Shown here: positions 8,116 through 15,788 of the stretch, piece after piece | Layout: each line of letters opens with the position of its first letter | How positions within the stretch are numbered: position 1 is the stretch's first letter | DNA from: JAZSQT01 sp045538075 | Lineage (GTDB): Bacteria > Chrysiogenota > Deferribacteres > Deferribacterales > Mucispirillaceae | Direction of reading: 5' to 3' | Assembly (NCBI GenBank): GCA_045538075.1 | Contig: JAZSQT010000061.1 | Span: 1-22,152 of the forward strand | Length of the DNA: 22,152 nucleotides | Notes under the pieces: generated by a model | What the model was told of the DNA's origin: nothing | The model's database searches: none | The model's input: the letters and a program-made list of their open reading frames with translations, nothing else | Program-made: the position numbers and the translations under genes

Positions 8116-9467
8116 TTTATTTTTTCCATTAACTCTGAAATTAATTCATAAAAAATCGGACTTGTATATATATAATCTGACGCTTTATCTATCGTAATAC
8201 CTGCTTGAATCATAATAGAAAAATCAGATACTATATCTATTGCCATTTGCCCAATTGCTTGCATACCAAGAAATTTTTTAGTTTCTTTATCCCATATAAC
8301 TTTCGTAAATAATGGAGATGCACTAGGCATTGCCGATTTATGAATATCACCAAAATTGTATTTAATTATGCCATAATTATATCCAGTTTTTTTTGCCTCT
8401 TCTTCATTAATACCAATACAAGCAATTTCTGGATCAGCAGATAATATTGTTGAAGCTACACTTGATGTATATTTTAAGTTACTGCCTAATATATTTTTTG
8501 CTGCAATCTCAGCAGAATGAAAAGCCCAACCAGAATACATACGTAATCCAGTAATATCTCCTGCAAGATAAATGTCTTTATTGTCTGTAGTTAAATCTGG
8601 ATTATAATTTGGAATACCGTCATTTAAAGTTATTCCTGCAACTTCTAAATTAAGGTTATCAATGTATGGAGTTCTACCTATACATAAAAACACTTCTTCA
8701 CTTTCAACCTTTGTATCGTTATATAAAATTACGTATTTTTGTCCTATTCTTTCAATTCTATCAATATTTACATTAGTAACTATATCAATATCTTTCTTTT
8801 TTAAAACATCTTCGTATTTTTTTATAATAACTTGGTCAACACCTTTTAATATTCTTTCACTTTTTTCTAAAATAGTAACTTTTGAACCTAATCTTGAAAA
8901 AAAAGTCGCAGCTTCTGTTCCAACTAACCCACCACCTATAATAACTACACTAGCTGGCACTGTTTCATAATTTAATATTGTTGATATTTTAAAAGATTTT
9001 GCACCACTTAATATATCTAATTTTTTTGGAACAGAACCTGTTGCAAGAATACATTTTTTAAAAGTTAATTCTAATTTACTATCATCACTTTTTGTAATAG
9101 TAATTTTATTTTTATCAGAAAATTGTGCTTGTCCTTCAATAAATTCAACGCCATTGTCTTCCATTTCACTACTAAAGGCTTTGCAAATTCGCATACTTGC
9201 ACTATCAACGTATTTTTTTACTTTTTTAAAATCTATTTTTGCAGGACTTGTAGGAACATCACTAAAAAACTGCATAGCTTGTTTATGTTTATCATAGAGA
9301 GAAGATATATGAAGCAGAGAATTTAATACTACCCTACCATCAAAACAAAAAGTGCCACCTAAATTTTTGCTAACAATTACTGTTTTTTTACCAGTTTTTG
9401 CTAAAATATTAGCGGCACAGACCCCAGCAGGACCTGCACCGATAATAAGATAATCTACACTTGACAT
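8112..9467 (-). CDS. Lpd-fold FAD/NAD(P) oxidoreductase lacking the redox cysteine pair
   Basis: A 451-residue protein with the full domain order of dihydrolipoamide dehydrogenase. It has the FAD site GAGPAG (10-15), an NAD(P) site GGGLVG (178-183), a second FAD motif LAGDITG (301-307) and a C-terminal dimer domain. The active site is changed. Where Lpd has GGTCxxxGCIPSK, this has GGTFCFDGRVVLN (37-49), leaving a single shifted Cys41 and Arg45 in place of the second Cys. The C-terminal His-Pro...Glu dyad reads SPIFYE, Ser436 replacing the histidine while Glu441 is kept. It therefore cannot run the classical dithiol reaction; a quinone reductase or transhydrogenase role is possible but unproven. 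I start it at the ATG at 9467, with GGAA 7 bases upstream and two bases after the ahcY stop; an upstream in-frame TTG (9488) has no ribosome binding site. Confidence 0.85.
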   Translation of the reverse strand: MSSVDYLIIGAGPAGVCAANILAKTGKKTVIVSKNLGGTFCFDGRVVLNSLLHISSLYDKHKQAMQFFSDVPTSPAKIDFKKVKKYVDSASMRICKAFSSEMEDNGVEFIEGQAQFSDKNKITITKSDDSKLELTFKKCILATGSVPKKLDILSGAKSFKISTILNYETVPASVVIIGGGLVGTEAATFFSRLGSKVTILEKSERILKGVDQVIIKKYEDVLKKKDIDIVTNVNIDRIERIGQKYVILYNDTKVESEEVFLCIGRTPYIDNLNLEVAGITLNDGIPNYNPDLTTDNKDIYLAGDITGLRMYSGWAFHSAEIAAKNILGSNLKYTSSVASTILSADPEIACIGINEEEAKKTGYNYGIIKYNFGDIHKSAMPSASPLFTKVIWDKETKKFLGMQAIGQMAIDIVSDFSIMIQAGITIDKASDYIYTSPIFYELISELMEKIK

Positions 9468-9469
9468 TA

Positions 9470-10732
9470 TTAAGTTCCAGCTTCCCAAGAGTTTAAGTAT
9501 TTAATTTGTTCTTCAGTTAATTCGTCTATTGATACATTCATAGTTGCAAGTTTAGTAGCAGCTATACTTTGCTCAACTTCACTTGGTAAAACATAAACTT
9601 TTTTATCTAATTTTCCTTTATTTTTAACTACATATTCAGACGATAATGCTTGTGTTGCAAAACTCATATCCATAACAGAAGCTGGATGACCTTCTGCACA
9701 AGCAAGGTTAACTAACCTACCCTCACCTAAAATATTAATAACTTTTCCATCACTTAAATAATACGCATCAACATTTTTACGAATATCTTTATCAACTTTT
9801 GATGCAATTTTTTTAAGTGCAACAAGGTCTAACTCTACGTCAAAATGACCAGAATTAGCAACTAAACAACCACTTTTCATTACTTTAAAATGTTCTTCTC
9901 TAACTACATGTATATCGCCAGTAACAGTGCAAATTATATCTGCAATTTTTGCTGCTTCTGACATAGGCATTACCCTAAAACCGTCCATAACAGCACCAAG
10001 TGCTTTGATATTATCTACTTCTGTAACAATAACATGGGCACCCATTCCTCTAGCCCTATCAGCAAGACCTTTACCACACCAACCGTAACCAGCTACAACA
10101 AAAGTTTTGCCAGCAAGTAACGCATCTGTTGCTCTAATAATACCATCAATAGTTGATTGGCCTGTGCCGTATCTATTATCAAACATAAATTTAGTTTGAA
10201 CATCATTAACTGCAATAACAGGAAATTTAAGAACGCCATCTTTCTCCATAGCACGTAATCTAATAACACCTGTAGTTGTTTCTTCCATTGAGCCTATAAT
10301 ATAATCATATAATTCTGGATGTTTTTTAAGTATTTCACTAACTAAATCTGCACCATCGTCCATAGTGATATTTGGCTTATGATTTATTGCAGCATTTAAG
10401 TGATTATAATAAGTTTCGTTATCTTCGCCTCTTATTGCATATACTGATATACCAAAATCATTTACTAAACTTGCTGCAACATCATCTTGAGTAGAAAGAG
10501 GATTTGATGCACAAAGAACAACATCAGCTCCACCAGCTTTAACAGTTCTCATTAAATTTGCTGTTTCTGCCGTAACGTGTAAACAACAAGACATTTTTAA
10601 GCCCTTAAAAGGCTGTTCTTTTTCAAATCTTGCTCTAATATCTGCAAGAACTGGCATATCTTTATCTGCCCATAAAATTCTCTTCTTTCCTAACGGAGCA
10701 AGAGAAATATCTTTAATATCATAATTTGACAT
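9470..10732 (-). CDS. ahcY: S-adenosylhomocysteine hydrolase, archaeal/Thermotoga type
   Basis: Reversible NAD-dependent cytoplasmic enzyme splitting SAH into adenosine and homocysteine. Visible signatures in the 420 residues: the substrate-domain segment EETTTGVIRL (150-159), NDVQTKFMFDN (176-186) with catalytic Lys181 and Asp185, the NAD site GYGWCGKG (215-222), VANSGHFDVE (291-300) and NLACAEGHP (342-350). The protein ends in YLNSWEAGT and lacks the C-terminal KPxHYRY-like tail of most bacterial and eukaryotic enzymes. Together with AEGHP...VMDMSFA this places it nearer the archaeal/Thermotoga form, some of which hydrolyse S-inosylhomocysteine. ATG with GGGAG just upstream, starting two bases after metK: a compact SAM-cycle pair. 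Confidence 0.95.
   Translation of the reverse strand: MSNYDIKDISLAPLGKKRILWADKDMPVLADIRARFEKEQPFKGLKMSCCLHVTAETANLMRTVKAGGADVVLCASNPLSTQDDVAASLVNDFGISVYAIRGEDNETYYNHLNAAINHKPNITMDDGADLVSEILKKHPELYDYIIGSMEETTTGVIRLRAMEKDGVLKFPVIAVNDVQTKFMFDNRYGTGQSTIDGIIRATDALLAGKTFVVAGYGWCGKGLADRARGMGAHVIVTEVDNIKALGAVMDGFRVMPMSEAAKIADIICTVTGDIHVVREEHFKVMKSGCLVANSGHFDVELDLVALKKIASKVDKDIRKNVDAYYLSDGKVINILGEGRLVNLACAEGHPASVMDMSFATQALSSEYVVKNKGKLDKKVYVLPSEVEQSIAATKLATMNVSIDELTEEQIKYLNSWEAGT
9475..9478 (-). promoter_or_regulatory. Ribosome binding site deciding the flavoprotein start
   Basis: GGAA on the minus strand lies 7 bases before the ATG at 9467, within the last codons of ahcY. The competing in-frame TTG at 9488 has no comparable site upstream. 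Confidence 0.6.
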
Positions 10733-10734
10733 TT

Positions 10735-11889
10735 TTAACTCCCTAATTTACCTGCAAGCTCTCTAATCTCTGATACTTTATTAGTGTCTTCCCAAGTAAA
10801 TTCTTTTCTACCAAAATGGCCGTAAGCAGCAGTATTTCTATATATAGGTTTTCTTAAATCTAATGAAGAAATTAATCCTTTTGGTGTTAAATCAAAAACT
10901 TTACTAATAATTTTTTCTATTTCACTATCTGGAATAGACCCAGTCTCAAAAGTGTTGACAAATATTGATACTGGCTCTGCAACCCCTATTGCATAAGCAA
11001 GTTGAATTTCACACCTTTTTGCTATACCAGCAGCAACTATATTTTTTGCTACCCATCTTGCTCCATAAGCAGCTGAACGGTCAACTTTTGTAGCATCTTT
11101 ACCAGAAAATGCTCCACCACCATGATGACCCATACCACCATACGTATCAACAATAATCTTGCGACCAGTAAGACCACAATCACCCATTGGCCCACCAATA
11201 ACGAAACGACCTGTTGGATTAATATGTATAGTGCTTTCATTTTCTTTAAATAAATTTTCAGGCAATACTGGTTTAATAACTTTTTCTATAACTTCTTGCC
11301 TTAGTGTATCCATATTTATATCTTCTGAATGTTGAGATGAAACAACTACTGTATCAACTTTAACTGGTTCAAATCCATTATACTCTATTGTTACTTGAGA
11401 TTTTCCATCTGGTCTCAAATAAGGCAAAATTTCTTTTTTACGGACTTCTGATAATTTCATTGACAATTTATGGGCTAAAGTAATAGGTAACGGCATTAAT
11501 TCTGGAGTTTCATCACAAGCATAACCAAACATTATACCTTGATCTCCAGCACCACCACTATCAACACCCATAGCAATATCTGGAGACTGATGATTGATTG
11601 TAGATATAACTCCACAAGTTTTATAATCAAAGCCATACTTTGCCCTTACATATCCAATATCTTCAACAGTTTGTCTAACAATTAAAGGTATATCTACATA
11701 AGTAGATGTAGTTATTTCACCTGAAACAACTACTAATCCAGTAGTCAACATTGTTTCACAAGCCACTCTACAAAATGGATCTTTCTCAAGTATCGCATCA
11801 AGAATTGCATCTGAAATTTGGTCTGCCATTTTATCTGGATGACCTTCTGTAACTGATTCAGAAGTAAATAAAAACTTCCTTTTATCCAT
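10735..11889 (-). CDS. metK: S-adenosylmethionine synthetase
   Basis: Makes SAM from methionine and ATP in the cytoplasm. The 384-residue protein begins LFTSESVTEGHPDK, with the GHPDK catalytic segment at 16-20. Further on are GAGDQGIMFGYA and the phosphate-binding GGGAFSGKDATKVDRSAAYGARW block, both hallmarks of MetK. I start at the ATG at 11889 because a perfect GGAGG (11895-11899) lies 5 bases before it. An ATG at 11901 would add four residues and would overlap the upstream stop as TAATG, but has no ribosome binding site of its own. The next gene is ahcY, which handles the SAH formed after SAM is used. Confidence 0.96.
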   Translation of the reverse strand: MDKRKFLFTSESVTEGHPDKMADQISDAILDAILEKDPFCRVACETMLTTGLVVVSGEITTSTYVDIPLIVRQTVEDIGYVRAKYGFDYKTCGVISTINHQSPDIAMGVDSGGAGDQGIMFGYACDETPELMPLPITLAHKLSMKLSEVRKKEILPYLRPDGKSQVTIEYNGFEPVKVDTVVVSSQHSEDINMDTLRQEVIEKVIKPVLPENLFKENESTIHINPTGRFVIGGPMGDCGLTGRKIIVDTYGGMGHHGGGAFSGKDATKVDRSAAYGARWVAKNIVAAGIAKRCEIQLAYAIGVAEPVSIFVNTFETGSIPDSEIEKIISKVFDLTPKGLISSLDLRKPIYRNTAAYGHFGRKEFTWEDTNKVSEIRELAGKLGS

Positions 11890-11894
11890 TACAT

Positions 11895-11899
11895 CCTCC
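11895..11899 (-). promoter_or_regulatory. metK: Shine-Dalgarno site deciding the metK start
   Basis: GGAGG on the minus strand sits 5 bases before the ATG at 11889. The alternative ATG at 11901 overlaps this site itself, which makes it the less likely start. Confidence 0.7.
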
Positions 11900-11900
11900 A

Positions 11901-12134
11901 TTAAATACTTCGGCTTTGCTTGTATTCTTCAATAATACGGTGCATTTTATCTTTGCCACGTAATTTTAAAATTTTAATATCTTTAATGTTTTGTTCCACT
12001 TCTGGTGGAAAATATTTTAAGCTATAAAGTGCTTCTAAATCTTGTTCAAAACGAATATGCTCTTCAAATAATTTGTGAAATTCGTGATTACTAACACATA
12101 ATTCTTTAATTAACTCTTCATTTTCAACTATCAT
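11901..12134 (-). CDS. YdcH-like small protein (DUF465)
   Basis: A 77-residue, charged, all-helical protein. It matches the DUF465/YdcH pattern: an N-terminal HxxFxxLFEEHxxFxxDLxxL helix (about 17-35), then a second helix beginning near PPEVEQ with the KILKLRGKDKMHRIIEEY block (about 53-70). Family members are small cytoplasmic helical hairpins of unknown function. It has an ATG with AAGGGG just upstream. Its TAA overlaps a possible metK ATG, so the two are probably co-translated. No transmembrane segment or signal is visible. Family call is fairly confident; function is unknown. Confidence 0.78.
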   Translation of the reverse strand: MIVENEELIKELCVSNHEFHKLFEEHIRFEQDLEALYSLKYFPPEVEQNIKDIKILKLRGKDKMHRIIEEYKQSRSI

Positions 12135-12144
12135 AATTTACCCC

Positions 12145-12576
12145 TTATACCACATTTGTATGACGTAACATTCTATAGGCATTTTTATATTGACCATAAT
12201 AATTGCTGATTTCTCCTACAATATTAAAATTATACTTTTTATATAAACTTATTGCCTCTTTATTTTTACAATCTACTTCTAATCTCCAAATAGAATTACT
12301 ATCTGATAATTTAAGAGCATATTCTAACAACTTAGTTCCAATTTTCATTCTTCTATATTCTTTTGAAACAGCTAATGTTACTAACTCCCACTCTTTACCT
12401 AAGTCCCAAATAATAATATAACCTACAATAATACTATCTATTTCATAAATAAACATCTTTGAATAATCTTTATAAAACTCAACTTCAAGACTAACTCTAC
12501 TCCATGGAGTTTCAAAAGATGATTTTTCTATTTCCTCAATAAAATCAATATCATCTATTAATGCGTTTCTTATCAA
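12145..12576 (-). CDS. rimI: GNAT N-acetyltransferase, RimI-like
   Basis: Probable N-terminal alanine acetyltransferase, by family acting on ribosomal protein S18. The 143-residue GNAT fold shows VSKEYRRMKIGTKLL (70-84) as the acetyl-CoA loop and LEVDCKNKEAISLYKKYNF (99-117), the typical RimI C-terminal block. The acetyl-CoA loop normally reads R/QxxGxG/A; here the first glycine is Lys78, an odd substitution. The start appears to be TTG at 12576, giving the family-like opening MIRNALIDD and overlapping tsaB by 26 bases. GAGG lies rather far upstream (12589-12592) and the next Met is residue 41, too late. A tsaB-rimI pair is common and supports the name. Confidence 0.8.
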   Translation of the reverse strand: MIRNALIDDIDFIEEIEKSSFETPWSRVSLEVEFYKDYSKMFIYEIDSIIVGYIIIWDLGKEWELVTLAVSKEYRRMKIGTKLLEYALKLSDSNSIWRLEVDCKNKEAISLYKKYNFNIVGEISNYYGQYKNAYRMLRHTNVV

Positions 12577-13144
12577 TATTAAGTTCTGCCTCTGATTTTC
12601 TTAAGTATAAAGGTTCACATTTATCTTTAAACATTATATGTCTATCGTCTATTGCAACTTTTTCTAAAGCAATATTAGATTGTTTATCTGAATTAATGAT
12701 AATATATTTATTCATTTCATCATTACTTATAGTATCACAAAAATAATCAGAAAAAATATTTTCTTTAAAATTATATTTTCTAATGGCAAATAAATCACCC
12801 TTTAACCTAACTGCAACACTACATACATCTAAGCCAGAAGTAATTGCACCACAATCAAGACTTGTTATACCGTAGCATTTTTTAGACAATCCTTCAGCAA
12901 TTCCCATTACCATAGCAACGCCAATTCTGACACCAGTAAAAGAACCAGGCCCAGTAACAACGTAAAATTCATCTATATCACTTATACTAATCTGTGATAC
13001 TGAAATAATATTATTGATTTGACCGAGAATTTCTTCACTCATTTTACGACCAGCTAATATTCGTATAGATGATAAAACCTCCTTATTGGAGGTTAAAACT
13101 AACGAAAGATAGTCGCTTGAAGTATCAACAAAAAATTTTAGCAT
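12551..13144 (-). CDS. tsaB: tRNA t6A biosynthesis protein TsaB
   Basis: Cytoplasmic partner of TsaD in making threonylcarbamoyl-adenosine at position 37 of ANN-decoding tRNAs. The 197-residue protein has the N-terminal ASKHA-like strand (FFVDTSSDYLSLVL) and the family hallmark GPGSFTGVRIG (65-75). It is somewhat shorter than many TsaB proteins and the C-terminal half is weakly conserved. The start is an ATG at 13144 with no Shine-Dalgarno upstream; a promoter is placed 8 bases before it (see that feature). It is first in the tsaB-to-folK gene block. tsaD and tsaE are not in the window. Confidence 0.88.
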   Translation of the reverse strand: MLKFFVDTSSDYLSLVLTSNKEVLSSIRILAGRKMSEEILGQINNIISVSQISISDIDEFYVVTGPGSFTGVRIGVAMVMGIAEGLSKKCYGITSLDCGAITSGLDVCSVAVRLKGDLFAIRKYNFKENIFSDYFCDTISNDEMNKYIIINSDKQSNIALEKVAIDDRHIMFKDKCEPLYLRKSEAELNIDKKRINR

Positions 13145-13152
13145 ATAAACAT

Positions 13153-13181
13153 AATATATGTATTTATCAAATATAAGTCAA
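13153..13181 (-). promoter_or_regulatory. Promoter of the tsaB block, possibly giving a leaderless mRNA
   Basis: On the minus strand TTGACT (13176-13181) and TATATT (13153-13158) are separated by 17 bases. The -10 ends 8 bases before the tsaB ATG, so transcription would start at or within a base or two of that ATG. The lack of a Shine-Dalgarno fits. It lies in the 51-base gap between tsaB and the hydrolase gene. The AT-rich context lowers certainty. Confidence 0.55.
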
Positions 13182-13195
13182 TGATACAAATCAAT

Positions 13196-13831
13196 TTACA
13201 ACTTAACAAAAGGATTATTAATCTTTTCGTATCCTATTGTAGTTGAATTTCCATGTCCAGGTAAAACATTTATATCATCATTAAGTTTATATAATTTATT
13301 CCTTATAGAATTAATTATATCACTATGATTACTCGTTTCAAAATCTGTTCTACCTATTGATTCATAAAACAATGTATCGCCACTTATTAAAATATTTAAC
13401 TCTTCAATTAAAAAAGATACACCACCAGCAGTATGCCCAGGAGTATGAATTACTTTTATTTTAACGCCTAATTCTTCAATTATATCTCCATCATTAAGAA
13501 ATACATCTGGAATAGGCTTTTTATAAACGCCAACACCGTATATTGCAGAGTGAGTAGCACCCTTATCAATTAACACCATATCATCTTTATGAATATAAAA
13601 CTTTGCATTATAATCTTCTTTTATTTCAGCTATTGCACCAGTATGATCAAAATGTCCATGAGTTGCTAAAATATATTTTACATTTAAGTTATTATTCGTA
13701 AGAAAACTCTTTATTTTATGGTAATCTCCACCAGGGTCAAATACTACTGCATCACTACCATTATGCAATATGTAACAATTTTCTAAAAGTGGTGTTACTG
13801 TAACGACAGCTATTTCTAAATTTTTATTCAA
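13196..13831 (-). CDS. Glyoxalase II-like metallo-beta-lactamase hydrolase (YcbL type)
   Basis: Cytoplasmic zinc hydrolase of 211 residues. Metal ligands: THGHFDH (57-63), HTPGHT with His133, SGDTLF with Asp152 and LPGHG with His193. SIGRTD and TTIGYEKINNPF are typical of the short glyoxalase II-related YcbL group, which lacks the full C-terminal substrate domain of GloB. The likely reaction is hydrolysis of S-lactoylglutathione or another thioester; the true substrate is not readable. It starts with TTG at 13831, preceded by GGAG 8 bases upstream (13840-13843). No ATG occurs nearby in frame. The TTG overlaps the dtd stop as TTGA, implying coupled translation. Confidence 0.88.
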   Translation of the reverse strand: MNKNLEIAVVTVTPLLENCYILHNGSDAVVFDPGGDYHKIKSFLTNNNLNVKYILATHGHFDHTGAIAEIKEDYNAKFYIHKDDMVLIDKGATHSAIYGVGVYKKPIPDVFLNDGDIIEELGVKIKVIHTPGHTAGGVSFLIEELNILISGDTLFYESIGRTDFETSNHSDIINSIRNKLYKLNDDINVLPGHGNSTTIGYEKINNPFVKL

Positions 13832-14277
13832 TCTCTTTTCTCCAATAAAATAGTAACTGGACCATCATTAATTATTGATACTTCCATATCAGCACCAAAA
13901 ATACCTGTGGCAACTTTGTTTTCACCAAGTATTAACTTTACTTCAGTAATTAAATCATTATAAAACTTATTTGCTATTTCTGGGCTATTAGCATTAGTAA
14001 AATCTGGTCTCCTGCCCTTTAAAACATTTCCAGCTAAAGTAAACTGACTAACTATTAAAATTGAACCATCTATATCTTTAACAGATTTAGACATTTTAGA
14101 ATTTTCATTTTCAAAAATTCGCATATTTACAAGTTTATCAGCTACCCATTTAATATAATCTTCTTTATCGTTTTTTTCAATAGCTACGAAAACTAATAAA
14201 CCTTTATCTATTTCACCAACAATTTTATCATCAACTTTTACTGATGATGATTTTACCCTTTGGACACATAATATCAT
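13828..14277 (-). CDS. dtd: D-aminoacyl-tRNA deacylase
   Basis: Cytoplasmic proofreading enzyme that removes D-amino acids (and glycine) mischarged on tRNA. The 149-residue length is exactly that of the family. The opening MILCVQRVKSSSVKVDDK matches the usual MRavvQRV start, the catalytic SQFTL motif is at 77-81 and the cross-subunit NDGPVT motif (family NxGPVT) at 137-142. The KGRRPDFTNA segment (87-96) is also conserved. The ATG overlaps the murJ stop as ATGA, and its own stop overlaps the following hydrolase gene, so all three are probably translated from one message. Confidence 0.95.
   Translation of the reverse strand: MILCVQRVKSSSVKVDDKIVGEIDKGLLVFVAIEKNDKEDYIKWVADKLVNMRIFENENSKMSKSVKDIDGSILIVSQFTLAGNVLKGRRPDFTNANSPEIANKFYNDLITEVKLILGENKVATGIFGADMEVSIINDGPVTILLEKRD
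13840..13843 (-). promoter_or_regulatory. Ribosome binding site supporting a TTG start
   Basis: GGAG on the minus strand, 8 bases before the TTG at 13831 and inside the end of dtd, supports TTG as the real initiation codon of the glyoxalase II-like gene. Confidence 0.6.
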
Positions 14278-15755
14278 CTTAAAACCCTAAAAATATTTAT
14301 TCCCATAACACGTAAAGCCATAAAATATACTAATATACATATAAAAATAGTTATTATAACATAAATATTATAATATTTTGAAATAGCAATAAATATTAGC
14401 ATTATTATATTGGCAAATAATATTTTTCCTAAAAATTTCTTATTATCTTTAAATGAAAATTTATAATCTGGCACTAAATAATATAAAATCATTGAATTAA
14501 TCATAGCTGCAATAGATGAGGCTAATGCTATGCCTATATGACCTAATGGTTTCATTAGTATTAAATTAAAAATAATATTAACAACGAAAGACACAAAAGC
14601 ACATTTTACTGGCGTTTTTGTATCTTTATCTGCATGAAAAACCCTTGTTAATACGTTTACAAATGAAAAAAATATAAGTCCAATTCCATACATTTTTAAT
14701 GCTTGAGAAGTGCCAATAACATCTTTATCACTAAAAGCACCTCTTTCGTATATCAAAGATGTTATTTCTGGAGCTAAACTAACTAAACCTATTGTAGCTG
14801 GAATAATTATAATTAATAATGAAAATATTGCCTTATTAATCAGACTATTTCTTCTTATAATATCTCCATCTGCTCTTGCTTTAGATAATTCAGTTAATGA
14901 CACAGTTCCTATAGCAACAGAAAAAACTCCTAAAGGAAATTGAAAAAGCCTATTAGAATAGAATAGCCAAGATATACTTCCGTATGGCAAATAAGATGCA
15001 ATAATTCTACCTACAAGAAAATTTAGTTGACTAATACCTACTCCAGCCATTGATGGAATTAGTAACATATAAGTTTTTTTCACTGCTTCATCTAACTTTT
15101 TTACAAAATAAGGTTTAAAGCCGTAAATTAAAGAATAAAAATAAACCATTAATAATTGAACTATACTACCAAGAACAGCACCCCAAGCAAGATACATTAT
15201 ATCGCCAGAATTTTTATATCCAAACCATGCTCCTATAATCATTAAAATATTACATAAAGCACTTGAAGCATAAGGAATAAAATAACTTCTATGAATATTT
15301 AAAAAGCCAGCAAACATTCCACATAAACTTATAAACAATAAAAAAGGCATTACGACCCTTAATATTTCTACTCCTTTTGCAAAAAGTTCTGGATTATCTG
15401 TATATCCTGGAATAAAAAGTTTCATAACATAACTTGCCAATAACATAATAACAATGCAAATAAAAGTAATTATAACTATTTGAAATAGAACCAATTGAGT
15501 TAAATAAGCATTTTGAGCTTTTAACCCACCTTTTTTAAACTTATCAGCAAGAAAAGGCATAAACGCCGATGACATAGCACCTTCTGAAAAAAGTTGCCTA
15601 AAGAGATTTGGTATAGCAAAAGCTACAAAAAATATATCTGTAAGACCTGTAGCTCCATAAACTTTTGCTACAGCTATATCTCTAATTAAACCAAAAATTC
15701 TACTTACAAGGACTCCTAATCCAGACCTCATAATACTAAATAAAAAGTTCGTCAT
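14274..15755 (-). CDS. murJ: Lipid II flippase MurJ
   Basis: Inner-membrane lipid II flippase, 493 residues with about 14 hydrophobic segments. The charged residues known to matter in E. coli MurJ have counterparts here: Arg19 (VSR), Arg25 (IRD), Asp40 (TD) and Arg53 (LFR), within the conserved SEGAMSSAFMPF block that follows. It is slightly shorter than E. coli MurJ. ATG start; AAGGT lies over 15 bases upstream, so initiation looks weak. It follows tonB by 33 bases and overlaps dtd. No other peptidoglycan gene is near. Confidence 0.93.
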   Translation of the reverse strand: MTNFLFSIMRSGLGVLVSRIFGLIRDIAVAKVYGATGLTDIFFVAFAIPNLFRQLFSEGAMSSAFMPFLADKFKKGGLKAQNAYLTQLVLFQIVIITFICIVIMLLASYVMKLFIPGYTDNPELFAKGVEILRVVMPFLLFISLCGMFAGFLNIHRSYFIPYASSALCNILMIIGAWFGYKNSGDIMYLAWGAVLGSIVQLLMVYFYSLIYGFKPYFVKKLDEAVKKTYMLLIPSMAGVGISQLNFLVGRIIASYLPYGSISWLFYSNRLFQFPLGVFSVAIGTVSLTELSKARADGDIIRRNSLINKAIFSLLIIIIPATIGLVSLAPEITSLIYERGAFSDKDVIGTSQALKMYGIGLIFFSFVNVLTRVFHADKDTKTPVKCAFVSFVVNIIFNLILMKPLGHIGIALASSIAAMINSMILYYLVPDYKFSFKDNKKFLGKILFANIIMLIFIAISKYYNIYVIITIFICILVYFMALRVMGINIFRVLR

Positions 15756-15788
15756 ATAATATTAAAATTTACCTTTTTAATATAAAAA

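Noticed and set aside
9468..9488. Upstream TTG start for the Lpd-like flavoprotein
   Set aside because: It would overlap ahcY and lacks a ribosome binding site, while the ATG at 9467 has GGAA at 7 bases and gives the usual family N-terminus.
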